A stretch of 54,372 nt of DNA from Sphingomonas sp. (lineage in GTDB: Bacteria; Pseudomonadota; Alphaproteobacteria; Sphingomonadales; Sphingomonadaceae): the NCBI RefSeq assembly GCF_023266535.1, contig NZ_JAHFPY010000005.1:1-54372 (forward strand), read 5' to 3'. The notes below the pieces were generated by a model, which worked only from the letters and a program-made list of their open reading frames with translations, made no database searches and was not told the DNA's origin. A program made the translations under genes and the position numbers. Of this stretch, positions 1 through 7,930 are shown in pieces (the stretch's first letter is position 1; the number at the start of each line of letters is the position of its first letter).

Positions 1-60
1 TCGACGCAAGGCGGCGTCCTAAAGCGCCGCCAACCTAGTAACCCCTTCGGGAGTCCTCTC

Positions 61-438
61 TTGGCCAGCGTTGCTGCCGGATATCTGCCGATCCTCCTGT
101 TTCTCGCCGTCGCGCTGGCGCTGTCGACGGCGTTCGTCGTGCTGCCGATGCTGGTCAGCCGCCTGACCGGCACGCACAAGCCCGACGCGGAGAAACTGAG
201 CGAATATGAGTGCGGCTTCCCCGCCTTCGAGGATAGCCGCGCCCAGTTCGACGTGCGCTTCTACCTGGTCGCGATCCTGTTCATCGTATTCGATCTCGAA
301 GCGGCCTTCCTCTACCCCTGGGCGGTCAGCCTGATGGGCACCGGCTGGACCGGCTGGATCGCGATGATGATCTTCCTCGCCGAGCTTGCGCTTGGCCTCG
401 CCTATGCGTGGAACAAGGGAGCGCTCGAATGGGAGTGA
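61..438 (+). CDS. nuoA: NADH-quinone oxidoreductase subunit A
   Basis: Small membrane subunit of respiratory complex I (NADH:ubiquinone oxidoreductase, inner membrane), at the junction of the peripheral and membrane arms. The 125-residue protein has three hydrophobic segments (about 8-30, 65-86, 95-117). It carries the family signature [12 protein letters not shown] followed by the [20 protein letters not shown] stretch, with its buried acidic residues. The start is a TTG with GGGAG about 8 bases upstream; no ATG fits the family N-terminus. It heads the nuo operon visible here, and its stop overlaps nuoB. The promoter, if immediately upstream, lies in or before the first 60 bases. Confidence 0.96.
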   Translation: MASVAAGYLPILLFLAVALALSTAFVVLPMLVSRLTGTHKPDAEKLSEYECGFPAFEDSRAQFDVRFYLVAILFIVFDLEAAFLYPWAVSLMGTGWTGWIAMMIFLAELALGLAYAWNKGALEWE

Positions 439-1010
439 TGCTCAGTCCCCGCGACAATCCCAACATTACCGAGGAAGAAGTCGCCCGCGCGGCGGGTCTC
501 GTTCCGGGCAGCGTCGAGGAGAGCAAGTTCCTCGAGATGCGCAAGCAGCTGGACGAGAAGGGCTTCCTCGTCACCACGACCGAGGATTTGTTCACCTGGG
601 CGCGGACCGGTTCGCTGTGGTGGATGACCTTCGGCCTCGCCTGCTGCGCGGTCGAGATGATCCACGTCAACATGCCGCGCTACGACCTCGAACGGTTCGG
701 CGCCGCACCGCGCGCCTCGCCTCGGCAGTCGGACGTGATGATTGTCGCCGGGACGCTGTGCAACAAGATGGCGACTGCACTGCGCAAGGTTTACGACCAG
801 ATGTCGGAGCCGCGCTACGTCATCTCGATGGGCAGCTGCGCCAACGGCGGTGGCTATTATCACTATAGCTATTCGGTGGTGCGCGGTTGCGACCGCATCG
901 TGCCGGTCGACATCTATGTTCCCGGCTGCCCGCCGACCGCCGAGGCCTTGCTCTACGGCATCATGCAGCTGCAGCGGAAAATCCGCCGCGAGGGGACGAT
1001 CGACCGGTGA
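429..1010 (+). CDS. nuoB: NADH-quinone oxidoreductase subunit B
   Basis: Peripheral-arm subunit that holds cluster N2, the last iron-sulfur centre before ubiquinone. The N2 ligands are visible in GLACCAVEM (tandem Cys), GSCANGGG and VPGCPPT. I chose ATG 429 (MGVMLSP), the usual sphingomonad N-terminus as I remember it, overlapping nuoA by 10 bases. ATG 438 would give a TGATG overlap instead. The length of 193 residues is normal. Its last codons end in a GTGA overlap with an inserted exported gene rather than with nuoC. Confidence 0.96.
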   Translation: MGVMLSPRDNPNITEEEVARAAGLVPGSVEESKFLEMRKQLDEKGFLVTTTEDLFTWARTGSLWWMTFGLACCAVEMIHVNMPRYDLERFGAAPRASPRQSDVMIVAGTLCNKMATALRKVYDQMSEPRYVISMGSCANGGGYYHYSYSVVRGCDRIVPVDIYVPGCPPTAEALLYGIMQLQRKIRREGTIDR

Positions 1011-1519
1011 AGCTTCTACACGTCTTGTTTGTGTGTGCAGTCGTATGCAGCAGCCTAGCATTCGCTGACGAGCCATTTGCGGCGAAGCCGGTCACTGCGC
1101 CTGATGGGTCATTCTCAGCCGAATTCCCCTGCACTGATGTGGAGACTAAGCAAAAGGGCAACGCTCAGATCCTAATTTGCAGTCATGGAGGAATGGTATT
1201 TACCGCCTCACGCGGCTTCCCATCTCCCATCGATGAGCAAAGGGCAGCAACTTACGCTGATCTTCTGGCCAGCGCTCAAGATGACAATGAGATCAAGGAT
1301 GTCAGACAAATATCCGTTAGTGGTCATCCTGCTTTCCGGTCCGTAACATTCTCTCCCGATTTCATGGTTTGTGTCGTGGGAGTTGATCTGGGTTCCGGAG
1401 GCCCGGTACTGGTAGTTGCTGGGGAGGACCATTCTAGCCCCATTCCGGCACCTGAGCGTGCTGACGCCCTGAGGCTGGCAGAACAATTCTGCGACTCCGT
1501 GAAGGTCTTAGTTGAATGA
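1007..1519 (+). CDS. exported protein of unknown function inserted between nuoB and nuoC
   Basis: I do not recognise this 170-residue protein. It starts at GTG 1007 inside the nuoB stop (GTGA overlap) and ends in an ATGA overlap with nuoC, so it sits within the operon without spacer. The N-terminus [20 protein letters not shown] is a clear signal peptide with a likely cleavage after AFA, so the mature protein should be periplasmic. Base composition differs sharply from its neighbours: positions 1141-1200 have 27 G+C of 60, whereas 1801-1860 in nuoC have 43 of 60. Two cysteines (in FPCTDVE and ILICSHG) lie close together and could pair. The tight coupling suggests co-expression with complex I; a functional link is only inferred. 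Confidence 0.8.
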   Translation: MKLLHVLFVCAVVCSSLAFADEPFAAKPVTAPDGSFSAEFPCTDVETKQKGNAQILICSHGGMVFTASRGFPSPIDEQRAATYADLLASAQDDNEIKDVRQISVSGHPAFRSVTFSPDFMVCVVGVDLGSGGPVLVVAGEDHSSPIPAPERADALRLAEQFCDSVKVLVE

Positions 1520-2226
1520 CCGTCCCCGTGATCCGGACCCGCGAGGGCTTCGCAGACGCCTATCGCGCGGCGATTGGCGCTGCGTTTGTCGCCGCCAAGG
1601 ACGCGGTCGAGGAGCTGACCGTCACCGTCACCCGCGATGGGCTGGTCGAGGCCTGCCGCATCGCCCGCGACAAGTTCGGCTACCAGCAGCTGATGGAGAT
1701 CGCCGGGGTCGACTATCCCGAGCGGCCCGAGCGGTTCGAGGTCAATTATCATTTGCTGTCGGTGACCCATAACCACCGCGTCCGCATCAAGGTCGCGACC
1801 GACGAGGATACGCCGGTGCCGAGCGTTACCTCGCTGTGGCCGGTGGCCGGCTGGCTCGAGCGCGAAGTGTTCGACCTCTACGGCGTGACTTTCGCCGGCA
1901 ATGCCGACCTCCGCCGTATCCTCACCGACTACGGGTTTGAGGGCTATCCGCTGCGCAAGGATTTCCCGCAGACCGGCTATGTCGAGCTGCGCTATTCCGA
2001 GGCCGAAAAGCGGGTCGTGTATGAGCCGGTCGAGCTGCCGCAGGACTTCCGCAATTTCGACTTCCTGATGCCTTGGGAAGGGCCGGACTATCGCCTGCCG
2101 GGCGATGAGAAGGCTGTCGCTCCGCCGCCACCGCCGGCGGCGCCGCCACCAGCCAGCGCACCCAAGGTCGAGGCGAAGAAAGCTGCGCCCAGGAAAAAGG
2201 CTCCGGCCAAGAAGGTGAAGAAGTGA
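1516..2226 (+). CDS. nuoC: NADH-quinone oxidoreductase subunit C
   Basis: 30-kDa-type peripheral subunit of complex I that packs against NuoD near the quinone site. The family signature lies at about residues 115-155: [12 protein letters not shown], then [18 protein letters not shown] and [11 protein letters not shown] 1516 overlaps the preceding stop by four bases. The protein has 236 residues. After the conserved core (ending near [14 protein letters not shown]) there is a low-complexity tail of about 37 residues, first Pro/Ala-rich and then Ala/Lys-rich, which most NuoC proteins lack. A palindromic repeat separates it from nuoD. Confidence 0.96.
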   Translation: MTVPVIRTREGFADAYRAAIGAAFVAAKDAVEELTVTVTRDGLVEACRIARDKFGYQQLMEIAGVDYPERPERFEVNYHLLSVTHNHRVRIKVATDEDTPVPSVTSLWPVAGWLEREVFDLYGVTFAGNADLRRILTDYGFEGYPLRKDFPQTGYVELRYSEAEKRVVYEPVELPQDFRNFDFLMPWEGPDYRLPGDEKAVAPPPPPAAPPPASAPKVEAKKAAPRKKAPAKKVKK

Positions 2227-2242
2227 GCGTCGTTCTGTCCTG

Positions 2243-2326
2243 TTCCCCTGCGAAGGCAGGGACCCAGTCCAGCGCCGGAGGCGCTGCCTATCGGCAGCGG
2301 TCTAGGCTCCTGCCTTCGCAGGAGAA
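2243..2326. repeat. palindromic intergenic repeat, copy 1 (nuoC-nuoD)
   Basis: Inverted arms at 2243-2260 and 2309-2326 match at 17 of 18 positions (cores CTGCGAAGGCAG and CTGCCTTCGCAG). They flank a second, imperfect inner hairpin. A second copy with the same arms and the same inner GGTCTAGGCTCCTGCC segment lies at 47978-48060. This is a REP-like element of the kind scattered through sphingomonad genomes. Here it sits inside an operon, so it is unlikely to be a strong terminator. Confidence 0.85.
2320..2324 (+). promoter_or_regulatory. Shine-Dalgarno of nuoD lying inside a palindromic repeat arm
   Basis: AGGAG sits eight bases before the nuoD ATG and belongs to the right arm (GCAGGAGAA) of the 2243-2326 palindrome. 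If the hairpin forms, this site would be sequestered in its stem. Regulation by the hairpin is inferred. Confidence 0.6.
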
Positions 2327-2332
2327 CGGGTT

Positions 2333-3574
2333 ATGAGCGAAACCCTCGACATCATGGTTGGCGCGCCCAGCCAGCAGACCGGTCCCAAGCCGACCGCCGG
2401 CGACGAGACGATCAGCAATTACACGATCAATTTCGGCCCGCAGCATCCGGCCGCGCATGGCGTGCTCAGGCTGATCATGGAGCTGGACGGGGAGATCGTC
2501 GAGCGGGTCGATCCGCACATCGGCCTGCTCCACCGCGGCACCGAGAAACTGATCGAATATCGGACCTACGCCCAGGCGCTGCCCTACTTCGACCGGCTCG
2601 ATTACTGCTCGCCGATGTGCATGGAGCACTCGTACGTCCTCGCCGTCGAGAAGCTGATGGGCCTCGAGGTGCCGCTTCGCGCGCAGTACATCCGCGTGCT
2701 GATGGCCGAGCTGACCCGCATCTCCAACCATATGCTCAACCTTGGCAGCCACATCATGGACGTCGGCGCGATGACGCCCAACCTGTGGTTGTTCGAAGTG
2801 CGCGAAGACACGCTGCAATTCTACGAGCGGGTGTCGGGCGCGCGGATGCACGCCAATTATTTCCGCGTCGGCGGGGTTCACCAGGACATTCCGGAGAGCG
2901 TGCTGGCCGACATGAGCGAGTGGCTCGACACGCGCCTGCACATCTTCGAAGACGCGATTTCGCTGGTCGCCGACAACCGCATCTTCAAGCAGCGCAACGT
3001 CGACATCGGCATCGTCAGCAAGGAAGATTCGCTGGCCTGGGGCTTCTCCGGCCCGATGATCCGCGCCGCTGGCATCCCCTGGGACCTGCGCAAGTCACAG
3101 CCTTATGATGTCTATGACCGGATGGAGTTCGACATTCCGGTCGGCACGCGCGGCGACTGCTACGACCGCTTCATGGTCCGGGTCGAAGAAGTGCGGCAGT
3201 CGGCCAAGATCATGCGCCAGTGCCTGAAGGAAATGCCGTCGGGTCCGATCGGCACGATGGACCGCAAGGTGTTCCCGCCCAAGCGCGCCGAGATGAAGCA
3301 GTCGATGGAGGCGCTGATCCATCACTTCAAGCTCTACACCGAGGGCTATCACGTCCCCGCCGGCGAGGTTTATGTCGCGACCGAAAGCCCAAAGGGCGAG
3401 TTTGGCGTCTATTTGGTCGCCGACGGCACCAACAAACCCTATCGCTGCAAGATCCGCCCGACCGGCTTCTCGCACCTCCAGGCCATGGATTTCATGATGA
3501 AAGGCCACATGCTCGCCGACACCACCGCGGTGCTGAGCGCCATCGACGTCGTCTTCGGGGAGGTCGACCGGTGA
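2333..3574 (+). CDS. nuoD: NADH-quinone oxidoreductase subunit D
   Basis: 49-kDa subunit of complex I, which forms the ubiquinone-binding cavity with NuoB and descends from [NiFe]-hydrogenase large subunits. The signatures include [14 protein letters not shown] near residue 38, the [20 protein letters not shown] stretch, and the C-terminal [15 protein letters not shown]. The length of 413 residues is normal. ATG 2333 is preceded by AGGAG at eight bases, supplied by a palindromic repeat. The end (GEVDR, GTCGACCGGTGA) overlaps the GTG of an inserted exported gene by four bases. Confidence 0.97.
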   Translation: MSETLDIMVGAPSQQTGPKPTAGDETISNYTINFGPQHPAAHGVLRLIMELDGEIVERVDPHIGLLHRGTEKLIEYRTYAQALPYFDRLDYCSPMCMEHSYVLAVEKLMGLEVPLRAQYIRVLMAELTRISNHMLNLGSHIMDVGAMTPNLWLFEVREDTLQFYERVSGARMHANYFRVGGVHQDIPESVLADMSEWLDTRLHIFEDAISLVADNRIFKQRNVDIGIVSKEDSLAWGFSGPMIRAAGIPWDLRKSQPYDVYDRMEFDIPVGTRGDCYDRFMVRVEEVRQSAKIMRQCLKEMPSGPIGTMDRKVFPPKRAEMKQSMEALIHHFKLYTEGYHVPAGEVYVATESPKGEFGVYLVADGTNKPYRCKIRPTGFSHLQAMDFMMKGHMLADTTAVLSAIDVVFGEVDR

Positions 3575-4131
3575 GGTGGACATTCACAACGATATTCGTG
3601 TCAGCAGTCGCCTTCGGTGGTGTTGCTTCGGCTCAGGTGCAATCCAGCCCGGCGAACAATAGACCGAAGATCGTCGCTACGGTCGCTGAAGCTGGCGCAC
3701 TCGATGAGTCAGGAGGTCCCCTGTTTCAAAAGGTAAAGCAGGCATTTGCGGCTGCAAACCAAGGGAATGGACAGGGATTCAAGGGCTTCCTTACGCCGAA
3801 GGCTGAGTTGAATCTCATCTATTTCGTTGATCATGAGCTGAAAAAGGCACCTTTCACAGCTGGAGTCATTCAGGCTGCCACGAAGAGCTGCTTGGGCCCC
3901 TTTTCCATAGAGGAAGGGTCAGATTGGGCGCAGCTGTCTTGGGTATGCCGTGTCGATGAAGATGCTCCGCTGGCCCAGCTGCTGAAGTTTCGGGAAAGCC
4001 CGGAGCTATCGCTCACCGTTTGGTTTGATCATGGCAGGATCAAGGGCATTGATGCGATGGAGCCGCTGTCGGTTCCTTTCCATCGCTACGTTTCTATGGA
4101 CGCTTACGCGCGAATGAAGGGCAGCAACTAA
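3571..4131 (+). CDS. exported protein of unknown function inserted between nuoD and nuoE
   Basis: I do not recognise this 186-residue protein. GTG 3571 lies in the nuoD stop (GTGA overlap). The N-terminus [20 protein letters not shown] ends in SAQ, a typical signal peptidase I site, so the mature protein is probably periplasmic. The mature region is rich in charged residues, has two cysteines (KSCLGPF, WVCRVDE) and ends [10 protein letters not shown]. Codon use is less GC-biased than in nuoD: 3841-3900 have 34 G+C of 60. Its TAA overlaps the next ATG by one base (TAATG). No domain can be assigned; an NTF2-like fold is possible but not shown. Confidence 0.78.
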   Translation: MRWTFTTIFVSAVAFGGVASAQVQSSPANNRPKIVATVAEAGALDESGGPLFQKVKQAFAAANQGNGQGFKGFLTPKAELNLIYFVDHELKKAPFTAGVIQAATKSCLGPFSIEEGSDWAQLSWVCRVDEDAPLAQLLKFRESPELSLTVWFDHGRIKGIDAMEPLSVPFHRYVSMDAYARMKGSN

Positions 4132-4409
4132 TGGCTGAGCGCTCCCTGATCGATCGCACCATCGACGCCGTCGATTCATTCGCCGAGCGCTATCGCCGGC
4201 CGATTACGATCCTGGGCGCGATCTGGCTCGGGCTCAGCTTCGCATCGTGGGCGGGTTTCATTACGCTTCCCGAACTGGCGATCCTGACCGGCAAGCCTGC
4301 GGTCTACGTCAGTTGCGCCTTCAACGCTTTGTGGTGGGGATGGATGAACCCGCGCATTTTGCGTCGCCGAACCGTTCGGCTTCAAAATTCCGAGGTTGCC
4401 AATGGCTGA
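4131..4409 (+). CDS. small two-helix membrane protein inserted before nuoE
   Basis: Unrecognised 92-residue protein with two likely transmembrane helices (about 25-45 and 53-73; segments ITILGAIWLGLSFASWAGF and VYVSCAFNALWWGWM). A basic C-terminus, RILRRRTVRLQ, follows. The start overlaps the previous stop by one base, and the end overlaps nuoE by eight bases (4402-4409). Its first 12 coding bases, ATGGCTGAGCGC, are identical to the first 12 of nuoE, so both proteins begin MAER. That may be a trace of how the gene was inserted. The role is unknown; position suggests co-translation with complex I. Confidence 0.72.
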   Translation: MAERSLIDRTIDAVDSFAERYRRPITILGAIWLGLSFASWAGFITLPELAILTGKPAVYVSCAFNALWWGWMNPRILRRRTVRLQNSEVANG

Positions 4410-5067
4410 GCGCGCTTTCGCCCCCGACACGCTCGAGCTTCGCGCCGAGTGGGGCGACTTTGCCTGGACCGAGGCCAACGCCAAGCAGGCCAAGGAAATC
4501 GTCGCCCGCTACCCGGCGGGCCGGCAGATGTCGGCGTCGATCCCGTTCCTCGACCTTGCCCAGCGCCAGGTCGGCGCGATGACCGGCACCCAGGGCTGGC
4601 TGCCGATCCCGGTGATCGAATTTGTCGCGCGCGAGCTGGATATGCCGCCAGTCCGGGCGATGGAGGTCGCCAGCTTCTACACCATGTTCAATCTTGCGCC
4701 GGTCGGCAAATTCCACGTCCAGGTGTGCGGCACCACGCCCTGCATGCTGCGCGGGTCCGACGACGTGCTTTCCGCTTGCTATAAGCGGGGCCTGAAGAAG
4801 GGCCACACCACCGCCGACGGGCTGTTCACTTTGACCGAGGTCGAATGTCTCGGCGCCTGCGCCAATGCGCCGATGGTCCAGATCAACGACGACAATTATG
4901 AGGACCTGACCGAGGACAGCATGAAGGCGATTCTCGACGCGCTGGCCAATGGGCAGCAGCCCAAGATCGGCCCGCAGGTCGACCGCAAGACCAGCTGTCC
5001 GACAAGCGGCCCGACCACGCTCAAGAAGATGGCCGAGCGCAATTACGACTATCGGGGGCAATGGTGA
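4402..5067 (+). CDS. nuoE: NADH-quinone oxidoreductase subunit E
   Basis: 24-kDa-type subunit of the NADH dehydrogenase module, with a thioredoxin-like fold holding the 2Fe-2S cluster N1a. The ligands are in CGTTPCMLRG and ECLGACANAP. The N-terminal helical domain has the usual ASIPFLDLAQRQ and MEVASFYTMFNLAPVGK motifs. ATG 4402 fits the family; a TTG two codons upstream is unlikely. The length of 221 residues is normal for alphaproteobacteria. The gene is followed by a palindromic repeat and a 50-residue membrane gene before nuoF. Confidence 0.96.
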   Translation: MAERAFAPDTLELRAEWGDFAWTEANAKQAKEIVARYPAGRQMSASIPFLDLAQRQVGAMTGTQGWLPIPVIEFVARELDMPPVRAMEVASFYTMFNLAPVGKFHVQVCGTTPCMLRGSDDVLSACYKRGLKKGHTTADGLFTLTEVECLGACANAPMVQINDDNYEDLTEDSMKAILDALANGQQPKIGPQVDRKTSCPTSGPTTLKKMAERNYDYRGQW

Positions 5068-5092
5068 TGGTGGTGAGAGATGCAACCAAGCC

Positions 5093-5199
5093 TCCTCTCC
5101 CCGGCGGGGAGAGGATTGAGGTGAGGGGGCTCTGCGACTGCGGGCACTCTCGGCCGTCGAACCCCCTCACCCTGCCCTCTCCCCACGAGGGAGAGGGAA
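5093..5199. repeat. palindromic repeat cluster (nuoE-nuoF gap)
   Basis: Two small hairpins occupy this gap, 5094-5114 (arms CCTCTCC / GGAGAGG) and 5175-5197 (CCCTCTCCC / GGGAGAGGG). Between them is a longer inverted pair, GAGGTGAGGGGGC against CCCCCTCACC. Related elements lie at 23072-23158 and 41195-41217. The purine-rich right arm ends just before ATG 5201 and can serve as its ribosome binding site. Confidence 0.8.
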
Positions 5200-5200
5200 G

Positions 5201-5353
5201 ATGAAGGACATCCTCAAAGCCGTCGTGGCGATCGTCATCATCCTGATCGCCATCAAGATCATCGGCGCCATTCTTGGCCTGCTGGTCGGCGTCGCGATCG
5301 CCGGTCTCGTCATCTACGGCGGGGTCAAGCTGCTTGAGGGGCCCAAGCAATGA
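5201..5353 (+). CDS. 50-residue membrane microprotein between nuoE and nuoF
   Basis: A short frame starts at ATG 5201 ([19 protein letters not shown]) and ends in an ATGA overlap with nuoF. The product is almost entirely hydrophobic from residue 7 to 46, with glycines that could form a turn between two short helices or sit in one long one, and a polar end LEGPKQ. Coding support comes from the exact four-base overlap, the purine-rich AGGGAG seven bases upstream and the consistent membrane composition. It may be an assembly or accessory peptide of complex I, but that is only positional inference. No family name can be given. Confidence 0.7.
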   Translation: MKDILKAVVAIVIILIAIKIIGAILGLLVGVAIAGLVIYGGVKLLEGPKQ

Positions 5354-6657
5354 GCGGGATCACCTCCCTCACCGACAAGGACCGGATCTTCACCAACCTC
5401 TACGGCTTCCAGGGCGCGGACCTGAAGTCGGCGATGCAGCGCGGCGACTGGGACAAGACCGCCGACCTGATGAAGATCGGCCAGGATCCGATCATCGAGA
5501 TCGTCAAGGCATCAGGCCTGCGCGGCCGCGGCGGCGCGGGCTTCCCGACCGGCATGAAGTGGAGCTTCATGCCCAAGGAGCCGACCGCCGGGCGCCCCAA
5601 TTTCCTGGTGATCAACGCCGACGAATCCGAGCCGGGCAGTTGCAAGGACCGCGAAATTTTGCGCCACGACCCGCAGAAGCTGGTCGAGGGCGCGCTGATC
5701 GCCGGTTTCGCCATGCGCTGCCGCGCCGCCTACATCTATGTCCGCGGCGAGTTCATCGTCGAAACCGAGGCGCTCCGGAAAGCGGTCGCCGAAGCCTATG
5801 ACGCCGGCCTGCTCGGCAAGAATGCGGTCGGTTCAGGCTACGACTTCGACGTGTTCGTCCACCGCGGCGCCGGCGCCTACATTTGCGGCGAAGAAACGGC
5901 GATGCTGGAAAGCCTGGAGGGCAAGACCGGCCAGCCGCGGCTGAAGCCGCCGTTCCCGGCCGGCGCCGGCCTCTACGGCTGCCCGACCACGGTCAACAAT
6001 GTCGAGAGCATCGCGGTGGTGCCGACCATCCTCAGGCGCGGCGCGGCCTGGTTCGCTAGCTTCGGGCGGCCCAAGAACGAGGGCACCAAGCTGTTCCAGA
6101 TCAGCGGCCATGTGAACTGCCCGTGCGTGGTCGAGGAAGCCATGTCGATCCCGTTCCGCGAGCTGATCGACAAGCATGCCGGCGGCATCCGCGGCGGCTG
6201 GGACAATCTCCTTGCCGTGATCCCCGGCGGATCGTCGGTGCCGTTGGTCCCGGCCGAGCAGATCATGGACGCGCCGATGGATTTTGACGGGCTCAAGGAA
6301 CTGGGCTCGGGCCTCGGCACCGCGGCGGTGATCGTGATGGACAAGTCGACCGACATCGTCCGCGCGATCAGCCGCATCAGCTATTTCTACAAGCATGAGA
6401 GCTGCGGCCAGTGCACGCCCTGCCGCGAGGGCACCGGCTGGATGTGGCGGACGATGGAGCGGCTACGCGAGGGCGATGCCCATGTCGGCGATATCGACCG
6501 GCTGTACGACGTCACCAAGCAGGTCGAGGGCCACACCATCTGCGCGCTGGGCGACGCCGCCGCCTGGCCGATCCAGGGCCTGATCCGCCATTATCGCCCC
6601 GAGCTCGAGCGCCGCATCGCCGAGCGTCACGCAGGCGTGCAGGAGGCGGCGGAGTGA
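5350..6657 (+). CDS. nuoF: NADH-quinone oxidoreductase subunit F
   Basis: 51-kDa subunit of complex I that binds NADH and FMN and carries the 4Fe-4S cluster N3. Visible motifs are the glycine-rich [13 protein letters not shown] (near residue 56) for nucleotide binding, INADESEPG, and the cluster ligands in [13 protein letters not shown] with the distal Cys in ICALGD. The length is 435 residues. ATG 5350 overlaps the preceding microprotein (ATGA). The last 16 codons ([16 protein letters not shown]) are copied almost exactly at the end of a downstream inserted gene. They include AGGAGG, which can serve as ribosome binding site for the gene that follows. Confidence 0.97.
   Translation: MSGITSLTDKDRIFTNLYGFQGADLKSAMQRGDWDKTADLMKIGQDPIIEIVKASGLRGRGGAGFPTGMKWSFMPKEPTAGRPNFLVINADESEPGSCKDREILRHDPQKLVEGALIAGFAMRCRAAYIYVRGEFIVETEALRKAVAEAYDAGLLGKNAVGSGYDFDVFVHRGAGAYICGEETAMLESLEGKTGQPRLKPPFPAGAGLYGCPTTVNNVESIAVVPTILRRGAAWFASFGRPKNEGTKLFQISGHVNCPCVVEEAMSIPFRELIDKHAGGIRGGWDNLLAVIPGGSSVPLVPAEQIMDAPMDFDGLKELGSGLGTAAVIVMDKSTDIVRAISRISYFYKHESCGQCTPCREGTGWMWRTMERLREGDAHVGDIDRLYDVTKQVEGHTICALGDAAAWPIQGLIRHYRPELERRIAERHAGVQEAAE
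6606..6657 (+). repeat. 52-bp direct repeat, copy 1 (nuoF tail)
   Basis: The last 51 bases plus the final stop base of nuoF recur at 7879-7930 with only two differences, both synonymous (CGT/CGC and GCG/GCA). The repeat stops exactly at the stop codon. It contains AGGAGG at 6641-6646. Confidence 0.95.
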
Positions 6658-7487
6658 TGCTGTCCCTCAGTCTTGCGCTCCTTCAAGCTCCTACCGGCAT
6701 TCCCGCCCCGGGGGGGCCGGTCCGGCGAGAGATTGGCGTTGCCGGCGGTCCTGATGCGGACGAGCCGGTTCGGCGAGAGTTTGAAACTGGGTCGCGTCTG
6801 TCGAAGCGCGCGGTTGTCAACGTGTGGGACGCGGACAAGACGCGCAAGGTTCAGGCGGAATACGGCGAATGCGTTGTGAAAAAGCAGCCGGCGGCCGCGC
6901 GGGAGTTTGTTATCACGCCGTGGTTTGAATCAGGGGCTTTGCGTCGGATTTTGCCCAAAGTCGGCGACAGTTGGTGTCTGCTGACTGCTTCCGCGAGCTT
7001 TGGCTCGGAGATGCGTTTCCCTGGGGACACAATGCGCTACGCGCTTGCTGACGCGCTGGTTCGGCGGGAATTTGCCGGCGCGTCGCCATCATTGAAGGAC
7101 GCCGGCCCTATTGTTCAGCCGGTGCTTGATGAATCTGAATATGCGCCAAGGCCCGGCCGCAAGGCCAAGCAGTCTGAATTGAAAGAACTGGCTGAAAATA
7201 GGCAAAAGCGGGTTGCAACCATCTATGTGGCGCACTTCGGGGAATGCGTAGTTCGCGCCGACCCGGCGAACAGCTACGCCCTGCTGATGTCCGACGCAGA
7301 AACGCCGAAGGAAGACGTAGCGCTCAAGGGGCTGATGCCGGCTTTTGACGGTTGCCTGGCCGCGGGTCAGGACTTGTCGTTCAACAAGTCAACGCTGCGC
7401 GGCACCATCGCCATGAACTACTATCGGCTGGCCCATGCGCCGCGGGCGGCGTCGCCGCAGGTTGCAGCACAAGGAACGGCGAAGTGA
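6657..7487 (+). CDS. exported protein with two ECVV motifs, inserted after nuoF
   Basis: Unrecognised 276-residue protein starting at ATG 6657 inside the nuoF stop (TGATG). The N-terminus [12 protein letters not shown] resembles a short signal peptide. A motif occurs twice, YGECVVKKQPAAAREF near residue 69 and FGECVVRADPANSYALL near residue 194. This suggests an internal duplication of a roughly 100-residue unit. The protein encoded at 7927-8460 has one related motif (LAECIVQKDPAKA). I associate this ECVV-x-DP pattern with small exported sphingomonad proteins of unknown role. A run of Gly/Pro (IPAPGGPVRRE) and two copies of PVRRE lie near the N-terminus. The end overlaps the next gene by four bases (GTGA). 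Confidence 0.8.
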   Translation: MLSLSLALLQAPTGIPAPGGPVRREIGVAGGPDADEPVRREFETGSRLSKRAVVNVWDADKTRKVQAEYGECVVKKQPAAAREFVITPWFESGALRRILPKVGDSWCLLTASASFGSEMRFPGDTMRYALADALVRREFAGASPSLKDAGPIVQPVLDESEYAPRPGRKAKQSELKELAENRQKRVATIYVAHFGECVVRADPANSYALLMSDAETPKEDVALKGLMPAFDGCLAAGQDLSFNKSTLRGTIAMNYYRLAHAPRAASPQVAAQGTAK

Positions 7488-7930
7488 GCCAGCCTCTTAA
7501 CCTTGCCGTTCGGCGCTATTTGCTGCGCAAAAACCTGATTTCCTTGCCGTTCGAGCTGTTGGGCGCTGTCGCAGCGCTGGTCGCGGCGAAGGAATTGTCT
7601 GTTGCCCTGCTTTATTATTGCGCCAGCTTTCTGGCGGGTAGCTCAATGGGCAGGCGCGTTGCTAGTGCATCTTCGCTGTTGAACGATTTTACCGCCAAGG
7701 AAATCAAGGACTTCCAGATTTCACAGCCCCTGCTGACCAATGTTTTCTTGCTAGCGGTGCCTTCTGCAGTTGCTGTCGCAACGTGGCGTGCCGGGCTCGC
7801 TTCAAACCAAATTGTCAGATGGACTGGAGTTGGCTTGTCCGCCGCTTTGCTTGCCTATCGCTATTTCGCCTTGGCGAACGAGCGCCGCATCGCCGAGCGC
7901 CACGCAGGCGTGCAGGAGGCAGCGGAGTGA
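7484..7930 (+). CDS. four-helix membrane protein ending in a copied nuoF tail
   Basis: Unrecognised 148-residue membrane protein starting at GTG 7484 (GTGA overlap). Likely transmembrane segments are at about 17-35, 38-55, 83-102 and 113-129. Its last 16 residues, [16 protein letters not shown], are identical to the C-terminus of NuoF, and the DNA under them matches at 50 of 52 positions. So its original C-terminus was probably replaced or extended when the insertion formed. The copied AGGAGG lies seven bases before the GTG of the next gene. GC is lower than in the nuo genes. Function unknown. Confidence 0.78.
   Translation: MSQPLNLAVRRYLLRKNLISLPFELLGAVAALVAAKELSVALLYYCASFLAGSSMGRRVASASSLLNDFTAKEIKDFQISQPLLTNVFLLAVPSAVAVATWRAGLASNQIVRWTGVGLSAALLAYRYFALANERRIAERHAGVQEAAE
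7879..7930 (+). repeat. 52-bp direct repeat, copy 2 (end of inserted membrane gene)
   Basis: Second copy of the nuoF tail, 1273 bases downstream of the first and in the same reading frame of its host gene. The two copies bracket exactly the genes at 6657-7487 and 7484-7930, the layout expected if both arrived in one event that duplicated the junction. Confidence 0.95.
7914..7919 (+). promoter_or_regulatory. Shine-Dalgarno for the 7927 gene, carried by the copied nuoF tail
   Basis: AGGAGG seven bases before GTG 7927. The same element in nuoF (6641-6646) is seven bases before a GTG at 6654 in the original tail, so the copy preserves spacing exactly. Confidence 0.7.

Noticed and set aside
10..31. 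Seven-base-pair hairpin before nuoA (GGCGGCG / CGCCGCC)
   Set aside because: Short, GC-only and without a U-run. It could be the end of an upstream gene's terminator, but nothing upstream is visible to test this.
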